From assembly GCF_026168555.1 (NCBI RefSeq), contig NZ_CP092471.1:1250501-1314500 (forward strand): a stretch of 64,000 nt of DNA, given 5' to 3'. The notes beneath the pieces were generated by a model. That model saw only the letters and a list, made by a program, of their open reading frames with translations. It ran no database searches and was not told where the DNA came from. Source of the DNA: Qipengyuania spongiae (lineage in GTDB: Bacteria; Pseudomonadota; Alphaproteobacteria; Sphingomonadales; Sphingomonadaceae). Numbering within the stretch: position 1 is the stretch's first letter; each line of letters opens with the position of its first letter. Shown here one piece after another: positions 51,761 through 64,000 of the stretch. Made by a program: the position numbers and the translations under genes.

Positions 51761-52834
51761 ATGCGGAGAACATCGCTCGGCACGCTGGCCTGCCTCACGC
51801 TCGGCGGAATGCTCGGCGGCGCGGTTCCGCTTGACGCCGAGCGGCCGGCTTCGGGTGAAGCTCTGCCTGTGAAGGGCACGGGAGCTCTCGTTCCTGTCGC
51901 ACTCCACGATCATGTGGCTTTTGTCGGCGAAAACTTGCCGGAAATCGGCGCTGCGGCGGGGATGGCGTCCGCACTTCTTTCGCTCCCGGCGAGCGGAACC
52001 GGAATTCCCCGCGAGCCAGCCGCACCGGAACGTCCCGATGCAGGACCGACGCCAGCAGGTCTGGCCGACAGCTCGTCTCTTGACGTGGGCGCCGTTGCCA
52101 CTTCCGGGGATAAAGGGGGGGGAGGGCGCACGGCTGGGCTTTCGGGGACATCGCATGGCCAAGACGCAGCGCAGACCGCGGAACCGCTATCTGCGCCCCC
52201 TCGGTCCGAATATCAGGTCCTGATGGGTGGCCGGGATACAAATCCGTTCGGCACGGCGACGCCTGCGCTCCTGCGGGAAATCGGAGAGCGGATCGGGCGT
52301 GACGACTTCGGTGAAGAGAACACGGCAAGGACTGATCTGTCCGCGCCCGAGGTCTCCGCGCCGCATACGCGGCCCGGCGCTGCGGCGAGCGAACCCGTAC
52401 GACCGGCTATCGCGGCTGTTCCGAAATCTTCCGACCAGCTGGGGGTTGCCGCTATCGCACAGGCGGCGGCGTCTCCGGCACTACCCGGGAATAGCGGTTC
52501 GCCGGCCTATATCGAACAGATCGGCAGCAGACCGGCGAGCGCCTACATGGCGCAGATCGATCCCTCCGTGCAGCAGGGACGGCTGGCGGTACGCTATGGC
52601 GATCGTGCACTGGCGACCGTCGCGTTCCAGGTGGTGCCCGGCGCTGGCATGAGCGTTCACGGCGGGCAGCTGCTCGACCTGTTTCGCGATGGAATCGACG
52701 CCCCCACCTTCGCCCGCCTGCGCAATTCCGCCGCGAGCGACAGCTTTGTGCCGCTCGACCGCCTGGCTGCGGAAGGCATCCCGGTGCGCTACGATCCCGT
52801 TTATGACGAGATCGTGATCGGAGACGCTGGCTAG
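51761..52834 (+). CDS. Exported protein of unknown function at the end of the curli cluster, with one curlin-like segment
   Basis: 357 aa from ATG 51761; a start at 51716 would add 15 residues and is less like a signal peptide. A hydrophobic leader (about 6-25) is followed by a long Ala/Pro/Gly/Ser-rich region without clear fold. A short segment around residues 250-270 (AYIEQIGSRPASAYMAQID) has the Q-x-G...Q spacing of a curlin unit. A compact C-terminal domain (about 275-357) ends in RYDPVYDEIVIG. No family is recognised. It may bind curli fibres or couple them to the envelope. Confidence 0.6.
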   Translation: MRRTSLGTLACLTLGGMLGGAVPLDAERPASGEALPVKGTGALVPVALHDHVAFVGENLPEIGAAAGMASALLSLPASGTGIPREPAAPERPDAGPTPAGLADSSSLDVGAVATSGDKGGGGRTAGLSGTSHGQDAAQTAEPLSAPPRSEYQVLMGGRDTNPFGTATPALLREIGERIGRDDFGEENTARTDLSAPEVSAPHTRPGAAASEPVRPAIAAVPKSSDQLGVAAIAQAAASPALPGNSGSPAYIEQIGSRPASAYMAQIDPSVQQGRLAVRYGDRALATVAFQVVPGAGMSVHGGQLLDLFRDGIDAPTFARLRNSAASDSFVPLDRLAAEGIPVRYDPVYDEIVIGDAG

Positions 52835-52835
52835 T

Positions 52836-53827
52836 TCAGTCGGCAGATCTTTTGGCGAAAGCGTGGGCCGCTCCGAACAGGCCCGGCTCGGGATGAGTGA
52901 TAAGCTTCACCGACTGGTTCCGCATCAACGCGGCGTAGCGGCCCTTGGCGGCGAACCGTTCAGCGAAGCCTGATCGCGGGAGGACATCGCGGAGCCGGTA
53001 GCCGAGCCCTCCTGCGATCACCACCGGGGCGGGGCCGTGGGTCAGCGCGACGTCCCCTGCCACCGCGCCGAGGCAGAGGCAGAACCGCTCCAGCGCGGCC
53101 GCCGAAAGGCTGTCCGTGCCTTCTAGCGCCATGCTCCACAACGCCTTGTCGTCGCCGCGGGGCATGTCGCGATCCTCCAGTTCGGCGAGCACCCGGTAGA
53201 TTGCGCGCAGCCCCGGCCCGGAAACGACCCGTTCGGCCGAGACGCGGGTGTGATGTTCGCGCAAATGCGCCAGCAGCCGGTCCTCCACGCTGTCGAGTGG
53301 CGCAAAATCGACATGGCCGCCTTCCGTTTCGACCACGTGGGAGTGCCCGCCCGTCCGCAGCAGCAACGCGATGCCGAGCCCGGTGCCGGGTCCCACGATA
53401 CTGATCGCCCCGCGATCCGGCAGCGGTATGTCCGGACCCGTCAGATGGACGAGATCGTCAGGCTCCGCGCAGTCCACCGCATGGGCGACGGCGGCGAAAT
53501 CGTTGATCAGGATGTGCGCGTCGAGGCCGAGCTGGTCCGCGAGCCGGCCCGGATGCAGGGTCCAGGGGCTGTTGGTCATCCGGACCACCTCGCCCTGGAT
53601 CGGCGCGGCGATGGCGATTGCGGCCTCGCGCGGCAAGGTCCGACCGAGCATGCGACCGAGCGCTTCCCACGCGGTCTGGAGGCTGGCGTGGTCGGCGGTC
53701 TGAAGCTTAACCGGCTCGCCCAGCGACACCGCACCGTCTGCCGCGATCGTGGCGAGGGCGAAGCGCGCATGGGTGCCGCCGATATCGGCGACGACGATCT
53801 CGCACCCGCTGCCCGCATCTTTCGCGC

Positions 53828-53831
<4 letters not shown>
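52836..53831 (-). CDS. glk: Glucokinase
   Basis: 331 aa from GTG 53831, which overlaps the edd stop in GTGA. The N-terminal phosphate loop is [12 protein letters not shown] (about 14-25), followed by [12 protein letters not shown] and [13 protein letters not shown]; the C-terminal [15 protein letters not shown] is also conserved. It phosphorylates glucose for the Entner-Doudoroff route encoded by the same operon. It is convergent with the last curli gene, one base apart. Confidence 0.92.
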
Positions 53832-55644
<1,813 letters not shown>

Positions 55645-55648
<4 letters not shown>

Positions 55649-56268
55649 TCGGGGCTCCAGTAGATGGTGATCGGGCAGATCGCGCGCGCAATCAGCGTGG
55701 CGACCGGCATAGTGCTGCGCCCGGCGATGGCATCTTCGAGCACGCGCTTCTTCTGCTTGCCACGGATGACGAGGATGATCTCGCGCGGGGCCTCGGTCAG
55801 CGCCTCCATGTTCATGCTGAGGCGCGGGAAGGGCGCATCGAGCGGTAGCGGCACGGGGCGGGTGCGGATGACCTTGCGTCCGGGAACGTCCCCCGCTTCC
55901 ATCTTGGGAAAGAGCGAGGCGATGTGGCCGTCTTCGCCCATGCCGAGACACAGCAGGTCGAGATCGGGCACCTCCATGCCCTCCTCCAGCGCCACGATCC
56001 GCGCCTCTGTCGCGCAGAAGGCGCCTTCGAGCTTCGCCTGATTGCTGGCAGCGTGGCCATGCTCCACGATCCGGTCGTCGCCGAGCATCAGGGTGACGCC
56101 CGACCAGTCGATCCCTCGGTCGACCAGCTTCTCGAAGATCGGCAGCGGGGTGGAGCCGCCCGGCACCGCGATGACGACCTGCGGATGGGCGGCGATCACG
56201 CGCGCCATATGCCGCGCCACCGCTTCCGCCGAACCGTCCTCGGCCCAGATCGGATCGGACTCACTCAT
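55645..56268 (-). CDS. pgl: 6-phosphogluconolactonase
   Basis: 207 aa. GlucosamineGal6P isomerase-like fold: [17 protein letters not shown] (about 32-48), [12 protein letters not shown] (about 60-71) and [17 protein letters not shown] (about 105-121) are the family motifs. It hydrolyses 6-phosphogluconolactone between Zwf and Edd. It overlaps zwf by 8 nt and edd by 4 nt, so zwf-pgl-edd-glk is a continuous translationally coupled operon. Confidence 0.93.
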
Positions 56269-57706
56269 GCCAGCTTCTCCCGTCGCGTTCGGTCAGCGCG
56301 ATCGCAGCGCTCGGGCCCCAGCTGCCCGAACCGTAGGATCTGGGTTCCATGCCCTGTTTCGTCCACATCGCGCGGATGGCGTCGATCCATTTCCATTGTG
56401 CCTCCACCTCGTCACGGCGGACGAACAGCGTCGGATCGCCGTCGATCAGGTCGAGCAGCAACCGCTCGTAGGCGATCCGCCGCCGCGCCTTGGCGAACGC
56501 CTGGGTGAGCGAAAGATCGAGCGGCACTTCGCGCAGGATCACTCCGTCGCGGTCCATGCTCGGCTTCTTAGCCATGACCATCAGCCGGACATATTCTTCG
56601 GGCTGGAGGCGGATGACGAGGCGGTTGGCCGATAGCTCGCCGCCTCTCTCGGCGAAAATGTTGTGCGGCACCTGCTTGAACTGGATCACGATCTCGCTGC
56701 GGCGTTCGGCCATGCGCTTGCCGGTGCGCAGGTAGAACGGGACGCCCTGCCAGCGCCAGTTGTCGACATGGGCCTTCAAAGCGACGAAGGTCTCGGTATC
56801 CGAACTCTCGCCCAGATCGGCTTCGTAGCTGCCGACGCTCTCGCCCTTGACCGCGCCCTCGCCATACTGGCCGCGAACCATCTCGGCCGCCTCGAGCGGC
56901 CGGAGCGAGCGCAGCACTTTGACCTTCTCGTCGCGCACGGCGGTCGCGTCGAAATCGGCCGGCGGCTCCATGGCGGTGATGGCGAGCAGCTGGAGCATGT
57001 GGTTCTGCACCATGTCGCGCAGCGCGCCGGTGTCGTCGTAGAAGCCGTGGCGGCCCTCCAGCCCGACGGTCTCGCTCACCGTGATCTGGACATGGTCGAT
57101 CCCGTTGGCGTTCCACAGCGGCTCGAACATGGCGTTGGCGAAGCGCAGGGCGAGGAGGTTCTGGACTGTTTCCTTGCCCAGATAATGGTCGATCCGAAAG
57201 ATCCGGTCCTCCTCGAAGGCGGAGGCGACCGCATCGTTGATGACCCGCGAACTCGCGAGATCGTTGCCGAGCGGCTTTTCGAGCCCGATGCGGACATTCT
57301 CGCCCGCAAGGCCCGACGCCTTCAGGCCCTTGATCGTCGGTTCGAAGAGGAAGGGCGCGGTCGACAGGAAGATTGAGAGCCCGCCCGAAATGTCGCCGAC
57401 CTTTTCGGCCAGCGCGTCGAACCCCTCGATCGTCGAGGCGTCGAGCGGCTGGTAGACGAGATGGTCGATGAAGCTCGCCAGATTTTCTTCGTGCCGCCGG
57501 TCCTCCGGGAGATGCTCCAGCAAGGCCTCGCGGGCCATGGCGCGAAACTCGTCATCGCTTAGCTCGCTGCGGGCGGTGCCGACGATCCGCAGATTCGCCG
57601 CGATCAGCCCGTCCTCGTGAAGCGCATAGAGCGATGGTAGCAGCATCCGTTTCGACAAATCGCCGGTGGCGCCGAAAAGCAGGAGGGCGGACGAGGATGT
57701 TGCCAT
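56261..57706 (-). CDS. zwf: Glucose-6-phosphate 1-dehydrogenase
   Basis: 481 aa. The cofactor loop LLFGATGDLSKRML (about 9-22), the catalytic RIDHYLGKETVQNLL (about 173-187), and KGLKASGLAGENVRIGLEKP are intact. It oxidises glucose-6-phosphate to the lactone, using NADP+ (or NAD+). It is the first gene of the ED operon and is divergent from the DUF885 lipoprotein gene across 230 nt, where I see no clear promoter. Confidence 0.95.
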   Translation of the reverse strand: MATSSSALLLFGATGDLSKRMLLPSLYALHEDGLIAANLRIVGTARSELSDDEFRAMAREALLEHLPEDRRHEENLASFIDHLVYQPLDASTIEGFDALAEKVGDISGGLSIFLSTAPFLFEPTIKGLKASGLAGENVRIGLEKPLGNDLASSRVINDAVASAFEEDRIFRIDHYLGKETVQNLLALRFANAMFEPLWNANGIDHVQITVSETVGLEGRHGFYDDTGALRDMVQNHMLQLLAITAMEPPADFDATAVRDEKVKVLRSLRPLEAAEMVRGQYGEGAVKGESVGSYEADLGESSDTETFVALKAHVDNWRWQGVPFYLRTGKRMAERRSEIVIQFKQVPHNIFAERGGELSANRLVIRLQPEEYVRLMVMAKKPSMDRDGVILREVPLDLSLTQAFAKARRRIAYERLLLDLIDGDPTLFVRRDEVEAQWKWIDAIRAMWTKQGMEPRSYGSGSWGPSAAIALTERDGRSWHE

Positions 57707-57936
57707 GGAAGTGCGGGCTCCGCTGAATAGTGCCGGGGACGGGTTACGATCCTGTAGCGGTGCAGCCCCCGCCCGCGTTCCCCAAATCTCGTCTGGAGGC
57801 GCTCAGTCCTCTCCACGAAGTCAGACACTGCCGAACTTCCAGGACGTCCTGGTCGCGATGCGACGGCTTGCCAGCGATCCTTTGCTGGGCGAAAACGCCG
57901 TGGCGTCGATTGCGACGATATTCATGGGGAATTGCA

Positions 57937-59766
57937 ATGAGACTTCATCACGCCTTGCTCGCCGGAAGCGCCCTGATCCTCGGGGCCTGCGCCACTGTGC
58001 CCGGATCGACCGAAAGCGGCGCGACCCGCCCGGCCGCCACGTCTCCCGACGCCACCGCGCACGACCGCCTGTTCGCCCTTTTCGCGGAGGCGGACGAGCG
58101 CGACCTTAAGCTCAATCCGCTGAGTGCCCTGTTCCGGGGCGACATGCGCTACGCCGACAGGCTCGGCGATTTCCTGACCGACGAATACAACCGGACGAGC
58201 CGCGCCAATGCCGAGGCCAATTTGGCGGGCCTGCGCGCCATCGACCGCGCCGCTCTCGATCAGACGGACCGGATCGCCTACGATGTCTTCGCCTACAACC
58301 AGCAGGAAGTGCTGAAGGGCCTGACCCCGGAAATCCTCGCGCTCACCGAAGTGCGGCCGGTCAATCATTTCAGCGGCTTCCACACCTTCTACCCGACCTT
58401 CGAAAGCGGCGACGGGGCCGCGCCCTTCAAGACGGTCGAGGATTACGAGAACGCGATAAGCCGCATGGCGGACTATGTCGCGCTGACGGATCGCGCGATC
58501 GCCAAGTTCCGCGAGGGGATCGGCTCGGGCGTTCTCGAAACGAAACTCACCATCGGCAACGTGATCGAACAGCTCGAAACGCAGGCCGCGATGGATCTCG
58601 AGGAATCGCCCTATTGGGGACCGATCCGGAACCTGCCCGAGGATTTCAGCGCCGCCGAGAAAACCCGGCTGACCACCGCCTATCGTCAGTCGGTGGACGA
58701 GGTGTTCGCCGCCAACCAGCGGCTGCACGATTTCCTGAAGGCGGAATATTACCCGGTCGCTCGCGATAACGTCGGTCTGGCGCAGATGAAAGGCGGGGCT
58801 GCGCTCTACAACCAGTTGATCGAGCAGACGACCACGCTGCCGCTCACCGCGGATTACCTGCACAATCTCGGCCTGTCCGAAGTCGAGCGGATCAAGACCG
58901 GCATGATGGAAGTGAAGGACGAGGTCGGCTTTACCGGTACGCTGCCGGAATTCTTCGACCACATCCGGACCGATCCCCGCTTCAAGCCGAAGAGCCGCGA
59001 GGATCTGACTCAGCGCTACTACGCCATCGGGAAAGAGGTCGACGCGAAAATCCCGGCTTTCTTCTCCGAGTTGCCCGAGACCCCGCTCGAAATCCGTCCC
59101 TACGAACCCTTCCGCGAAAAGTTCGAGGCGGGCGGCTCCTACCAGCAAGGCGCGCCCGACGGTTCGCGGCCCGGCATCTTCTATTTCAACGCCTATGACC
59201 TGCCGAGCCGGACCACACCGGGCGAGACCACCCTCTACCTCCACGAAGGCGCGCCGGGGCACCATTTCCAGATCAGCCTGGCGCAGGAGAACGAAGCGCT
59301 GCCCGCCTTCATGCGCTTTGGCGGGAACACCGCCTATGTCGAGGGCTGGGCGCTCTATTCGGAAACGCTCGGCTATCCGATGGGGCTCTACGAGGATCCC
59401 TATGCCCGCTTTGGCACGCTCGACGACGAGATGCTGCGGGCCATGCGGCTGGTGGTCGACACCGGCCTCCATTCCAAGGGTTGGACCCGCGATCAGGCGA
59501 TCGAATACATGCTCGCCAATTCGGGCATGGGCCGCACCGACGCGACCGCCGAGGTCGAACGCTACATCGCCATTCCGAGCCAGGCGCTCGCCTACAAGGT
59601 CGGCGCGCTGAAGATCCAGGAACTGCGCGCGGAGGCGGAAAAGGCGCTGGGCGATCGCTTCGACATCAAGGCGTTCCACGCCCAGGTCCTCGGCACGGGC
59701 GCGCTGCCGTTGCCAGTCCTGGAAACCAAGATCGACCGCTGGATCGCGCGCGGCGGTGGCGCCTGA
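57937..59766 (+). CDS. DUF885 family lipoprotein, putative metallopeptidase
   Basis: 609 aa from ATG 57937; a longer open frame starts at 57730 but its first 69 residues are not family-like. The lipobox LILGAC places Cys at 18. The signature HEGAPGHHFQ (about 436-445) and GWALYSETLGYPMG identify DUF885, a family of predicted gluzincin peptidases. It is a divergent paralogue of the 12032-13876 gene, without the twin-arginine leader. The substrate is unknown. Confidence 0.87.
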   Translation: MRLHHALLAGSALILGACATVPGSTESGATRPAATSPDATAHDRLFALFAEADERDLKLNPLSALFRGDMRYADRLGDFLTDEYNRTSRANAEANLAGLRAIDRAALDQTDRIAYDVFAYNQQEVLKGLTPEILALTEVRPVNHFSGFHTFYPTFESGDGAAPFKTVEDYENAISRMADYVALTDRAIAKFREGIGSGVLETKLTIGNVIEQLETQAAMDLEESPYWGPIRNLPEDFSAAEKTRLTTAYRQSVDEVFAANQRLHDFLKAEYYPVARDNVGLAQMKGGAALYNQLIEQTTTLPLTADYLHNLGLSEVERIKTGMMEVKDEVGFTGTLPEFFDHIRTDPRFKPKSREDLTQRYYAIGKEVDAKIPAFFSELPETPLEIRPYEPFREKFEAGGSYQQGAPDGSRPGIFYFNAYDLPSRTTPGETTLYLHEGAPGHHFQISLAQENEALPAFMRFGGNTAYVEGWALYSETLGYPMGLYEDPYARFGTLDDEMLRAMRLVVDTGLHSKGWTRDQAIEYMLANSGMGRTDATAEVERYIAIPSQALAYKVGALKIQELRAEAEKALGDRFDIKAFHAQVLGTGALPLPVLETKIDRWIARGGGA

Positions 59767-59813
59767 TCGCGGCGTTCGGGGAACGATAGGTGGGAAGGGC
59801 GGGTTGTGATCGC

Positions 59814-59999
59814 ATGATCAAGCTTGCCCTTCTCTGCCTCGTCGTCGCTCTGGTCGCTGCCATTCTTGGTTTCGGCGGGCTCGCCGGGACGATGGTCGAC
59901 CTCGCAATCGTCCTGTTCGTGATCGCCGTGATCCTGTTCCTCGTCTTCCTGTTCCTGGGAATGCGCGCGGGCAAGAAGGTCAAGGACAGCTTCGACTGA
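59814..59999 (+). CDS. UPF0391/DUF1328-like small membrane protein
   Basis: 61 aa from ATG 59814. Two hydrophobic helices (about 4-21 and 27-49) have a GFGGLAGTMVD turn between them, and a short basic tail follows. It fits the DUF1328 family of small, often stress-induced, inner-membrane proteins. A GGAAC followed by GGTT at 17-nt spacing lies just upstream (59780-59805), but this is too close to the start codon to be convincing. Confidence 0.82.
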   Translation: MIKLALLCLVVALVAAILGFGGLAGTMVDLAIVLFVIAVILFLVFLFLGMRAGKKVKDSFD

Positions 60000-60065
60000 C
60001 CTTGCATCGCCCACAAGCGAACACGTGCGCGCTGGACGCGCCGCTTCGCTTGCCGTAGAAACCCG

Positions 60066-60172
60066 CCACCCCCGGGGAGCCTGCTCGTCCGTCAAGGACA
60101 AGGCTGAGAGGGGCGTGTAAGCAACGCCCGACCCGTCGAACCTGAACCGACTAGCATCGGCGGAGGGAGTGG
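60066..60172 (+). promoter_or_regulatory. TPP riboswitch (THI element) upstream of thiC
   Basis: The conserved THI-box elements appear in order: CCGGGGAGC (60072), GGCTGAGAGG (60102), GACCCG (60130), GAACCTGA (60138) and GGCGGAGGGA (60159), with P1 arms at both ends. It binds thiamine pyrophosphate and shuts down thiC expression. The element ends about 70 nt before the start codon, leaving room for an expression platform. Confidence 0.95.
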
Positions 60173-60180
60173 ACGGGTAA

Positions 60181-62341
<2,161 letters not shown>

Positions 62342-62469
62342 ACAGAGTTTCGCCGCAAAGCTCAACGCGGTGCCGCAGCCTCTACGGACTTCGACGGAGT
62401 TGGATCTGTAGTGCGCCAAGGAGATGCTGCGCTCGATCACTCCCAGCAGCGCCAGTCCCGATCCTGACC

Positions 62470-62919
62470 CTAACCGATATCGAAATCCCCCTCGTCCTCG
62501 CCGTCCCAATAAGCGGCGCGAGTGGCGTGGACGTGGAGCATCACCAAGCCATCGGTATCGATCCCGTCCTCGAACCAGTGGTCGAGTTCGTCCACCCAAT
62601 GTTCGGCGAAGGCATTCTTGTCGCGCACGATCTCACACGAACCTTCGATGGAGATGAAGATGCCTGGGGCGCCTTCCTTGCCTTGCCGCCCTTGAAGTGA
62701 GAGGCCGACCTTCGAATTTTTCTCAATGTCCTTCGCCATAAGGCTGTCGCCCCAGGTGAAGTAATAGCTGTCACCATCATAGTCGACATCGCGATTGTTG
62801 CTCATCGGACGGGCGCCGATCTGCCCGTCTTTGGTGTGCGTATTGAACATCACGAAATCGATGTCCTTCATCGCCTCCGCGATATGGGCGAGGTGCTGCT
62901 TCGGTGTCTTGTCGGCCAT
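62470..62919 (-). CDS. Pyridoxamine 5'-phosphate oxidase-like FMN-binding general stress protein (GSP26-like)
   Basis: 149 aa from ATG 62919 (the frame upstream lacks a ribosome-binding site). It has the split-barrel fold of the GSP26/YdaG group: DFVMFNTHTKDGQIGARPMS, SYYFTWGDSLMAKDIEKNSKV-type residues, and GIFISIEGSCEIV. Members bind flavin and are typically induced in general stress responses. A weak GGAAC-N16-CGCT site (62955-62979, minus) precedes it. Confidence 0.85.
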   Translation of the reverse strand: MADKTPKQHLAHIAEAMKDIDFVMFNTHTKDGQIGARPMSNNRDVDYDGDSYYFTWGDSLMAKDIEKNSKVGLSLQGRQGKEGAPGIFISIEGSCEIVRDKNAFAEHWVDELDHWFEDGIDTDGLVMLHVHATRAAYWDGEDEGDFDIG

Positions 62920-62954
62920 TCGTTCGTCTCCGCAAAGGGGTGTATGGCGGACCA

Positions 62955-62979
62955 AGCGGCGAGAGGCGCGGTGCGTTCC
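62955..62979 (-). promoter_or_regulatory. Weak EcfG-like site before the GSP26-like gene
   Basis: On the minus strand, GGAAC (62979-62975), 16 nt, then CGCT (62958-62955), about 35 nt before the start codon. The -10 deviates from CGTT at one base. Confidence 0.3.
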
Positions 62980-63091
62980 CGAAGGCCGAAGACTTTGTGG
63001 ACGGACGGGCCTCGATATGCGGGCGGCAGCGGCATCGCCTCCCTTATAATCGCTTTCCTACTCGAGCGGCATGTGACTAGATCGGGCCAAT

Positions 63092-63128
63092 GCAAAAACC
63101 CCTCCGCAAACGCGCGGGTTGCGCGGAG
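63092..63128 (-). terminator. Terminator of the PRC-barrel lipoprotein gene
   Basis: Stem arms 63102-63109 and 63119-63128 (one 2-nt bulge) are followed on the minus strand by GGGTTTTTG. It lies about 83 nt after the stop codon. Nothing else was recognised in 62920-63210. Confidence 0.65.
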
Positions 63129-63210
63129 CGAAGGGGCGGGGAAAGGCTTTTCTGGACTGTGTAACACCCGGTCCATGTCCAACAGGGTCCTGTCGGAACA
63201 GCCCGTTGGA

Positions 63211-63654
63211 TCAGACGGTCGGTGCCGGGGTCATCTGCGCGTCGGGAAGGGCCGCGAGGTCGGCAGCGGTCATGGTTGTCTGGACGTCCATGTCGGTACC
63301 GTCAGGGCGTGTGGTCAGGCCTTCCATCGGCACCTCGACCCAGCGGTCGGGATCAGTGTCGTCGAGTTCGACCAGCAGGCCGGTCACCGCGCCGCTTGCA
63401 TCGCGGCGGACCTGTTCGATGTCGCCGAGATCCGTGCCGTCGGCCGTGACCAGGTCCGCGTCGATCAACTGAGCTTCGGTCATGCCGAGGGCGATCTGTT
63501 CGGTGCCGGAGGTCATGGCGCTCTGTTCGGCCTGCGCTTCCATGGCGTCTTCGGCACGGTCCGCTTCCTGTTCGGCCTGCGATTCGCAAGCGACCAGCGA
63601 AATGGCGGCGAGCGGAAGCAATGCGAGTTTGGGCGCGAATTTGGCGTTGATCAT
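63211..63654 (-). CDS. Lipoprotein with PRC-barrel-like domain
   Basis: 147 aa. The signal peptide ends in a lipobox AISLVAC (Cys 23), and an acidic Ala/Glu-rich linker (about 25-50) follows. A domain resembling a PRC barrel (about 60-110) contains LIDADLVTADGTDLGDIEQV and GAVTGLLVELDD. Such proteins are often stress-induced in sphingomonads, and a GGAAC-N16-TGTT site lies upstream. The role is unknown. Confidence 0.75.
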   Translation of the reverse strand: MINAKFAPKLALLPLAAISLVACESQAEQEADRAEDAMEAQAEQSAMTSGTEQIALGMTEAQLIDADLVTADGTDLGDIEQVRRDASGAVTGLLVELDDTDPDRWVEVPMEGLTTRPDGTDMDVQTTMTAADLAALPDAQMTPAPTV

Positions 63655-63680
63655 GATCGTCTCCTGTTGCTGCCCTCTCC

Positions 63681-63705
63681 AACAGGCTGCGATCAGCGGT
63701 GTTCC
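63681..63705 (-). promoter_or_regulatory. EcfG-like promoter of the PRC-barrel lipoprotein gene
   Basis: On the minus strand, GGAAC (63705-63701), 16 nt, then TGTT (63684-63681), about 27 nt before the start codon. Confidence 0.55.
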
Positions 63706-63733
63706 CGAAACGGCGGAAACCGGTGCTTTTGAG

Positions 63734-63758
63734 GGAACTGCGCGATCGAGGAGGGGTT
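63734..63758 (+). promoter_or_regulatory. Weak EcfG-like site before the HPF/RaiA gene
   Basis: On the plus strand, GGAAC (63734-63738), 16 nt, then GGTT (63755-63758), about 42 nt before the start codon. One mismatch in the -10 element. Confidence 0.35.
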
Positions 63759-63799
63759 TTTAAGTTGGGAACTACCAAAGCAAGAAAGGGTCAAAACCA

Positions 63800-64000
63800 A
63801 TGCAGGTTCAGTTCAATTCAGACAGTTCGGTCATGGGTACGGAGAACGTCGCCGAGCGCATCGAAGCGCGCATTCGCGAAAAGCTGGAGCGCTTTTCCGA
63901 AAGGCTGACCCGTATTGAGGTTCACGTTCGGGACGAGAACGGATCGAAGGGCGGGGCGGACGACAAGAGCTGCGTCATCGAAGCGCGCCCGCGGGGTGGC
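63800..64000 (+). CDS. Ribosome hibernation/HPF-RaiA family protein (N-terminal part, cut by window edge)
   Basis: 67 residues are visible from ATG 63800, preceded by AGAAAGGG. The N-terminus (MQVQFNSDSSVMGTENVAERIE, read in part) and RIEVHVRDENG match the S30AE beta-alpha fold of HPF/RaiA proteins, which bind the ribosome in stationary phase or stress. The rest lies beyond the window, so a long or short form cannot be decided. Confidence 0.75.
   Translation, partial: MQVQFNSDSSVMGTENVAERIEARIREKLERFSERLTRIEVHVRDENGSKGGADDKSCVIEARPRGG

Noticed and set aside
59780..59805. GGAAC-N17-GGTT upstream of the UPF0391-like gene as an EcfG promoter
   Set aside because: The -10 would end only 8 nt before the start codon, giving a leaderless message, and it deviates from the consensus.

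Overview
The window is chromosomal DNA from a high-G+C alphaproteobacterium, most likely a sphingomonad of the Erythrobacteraceae type (Erythrobacter / Altererythrobacter / Qipengyuania-like). The assignment is inferred from gene content and order: the ChvI-ChvG-HprK-RapZ-EIIA-HPr block beside pckA, an EcfG/NepR/PhyR general stress response locus, an alphaproteobacterial curli locus with a CsgH-like protein, a class I PHA synthase with a phasin, and an Entner-Doudoroff operon. No phage, transposon, CRISPR array or integrated element was found.

Layout. 0-10 kb: rmuC, a PilZ protein, an rRNA/tRNA methyltransferase, then a minus-strand operon (chvI, chvG, hprK, rapZ, EIIA-Man, ptsH) divergent from pckA and a glutaminyl cyclase. 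10-24 kb: housekeeping and envelope genes (a DUF1570-like metalloprotease with TPR-like repeats, a DUF885 protein, a DUF3597 protein, a TonB-like protein, a hydrolase), a cluster of two cysteine desulfurase-family enzymes plus a [2Fe-2S] ferredoxin, an MFS transporter, a LOG-family protein, thiD, glmM and sodB. 24-31 kb: the general stress response locus: ecfG and nepR, divergent from a CHASE/HWE histidine kinase, then phyR, a candidate small RNA and a single-domain response regulator. 31-43 kb: fatty acid desaturase, lptF/lptG, clpS, phasin and phaC, an aminotransferase, an orphan winged-helix regulator, a crotonase, a thioesterase, and tRNA-Cys and tRNA-Thr. 43.9-52.8 kb: curli locus (csgF, csgG, two very large curlin-repeat proteins, a smaller curlin-repeat protein, a CsgH-like protein and two unrecognised exported proteins). 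52.8-57.7 kb: glk-edd-pgl-zwf operon. 57.9-64 kb: second DUF885 lipoprotein, a UPF0391 membrane peptide, a TPP riboswitch with thiC, stress-type small genes, and the start of an HPF/RaiA gene cut by the window edge.

How the genes work together. HPr, EIIA-Man and HprK form a regulatory PTS with no sugar permease in view, linked to the ChvG/ChvI two-component system and gluconeogenic pckA, so the left end looks like a carbon/envelope-status control block. The stress block carries the sigma factor, its anti-sigma factor, the anti-anti-sigma response regulator and plausible input kinases. Sites of the form GGAAC-N16-(C/T)GTT precede nepR-ecfG, phyR, the single-domain regulator and a distal lipoprotein. 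A GGAAC-N16-CATT site precedes a terminator-ended transcript with a C-rich hairpin loop, resembling the GsrN stress sRNA of Caulobacter. The curli locus has the secretion pore and its coupling factor, but csgE and csgD homologues were not seen.

Boundaries come from reading frames, motifs and ribosome-binding sites read by eye. No database search, folding program or expression data were used.
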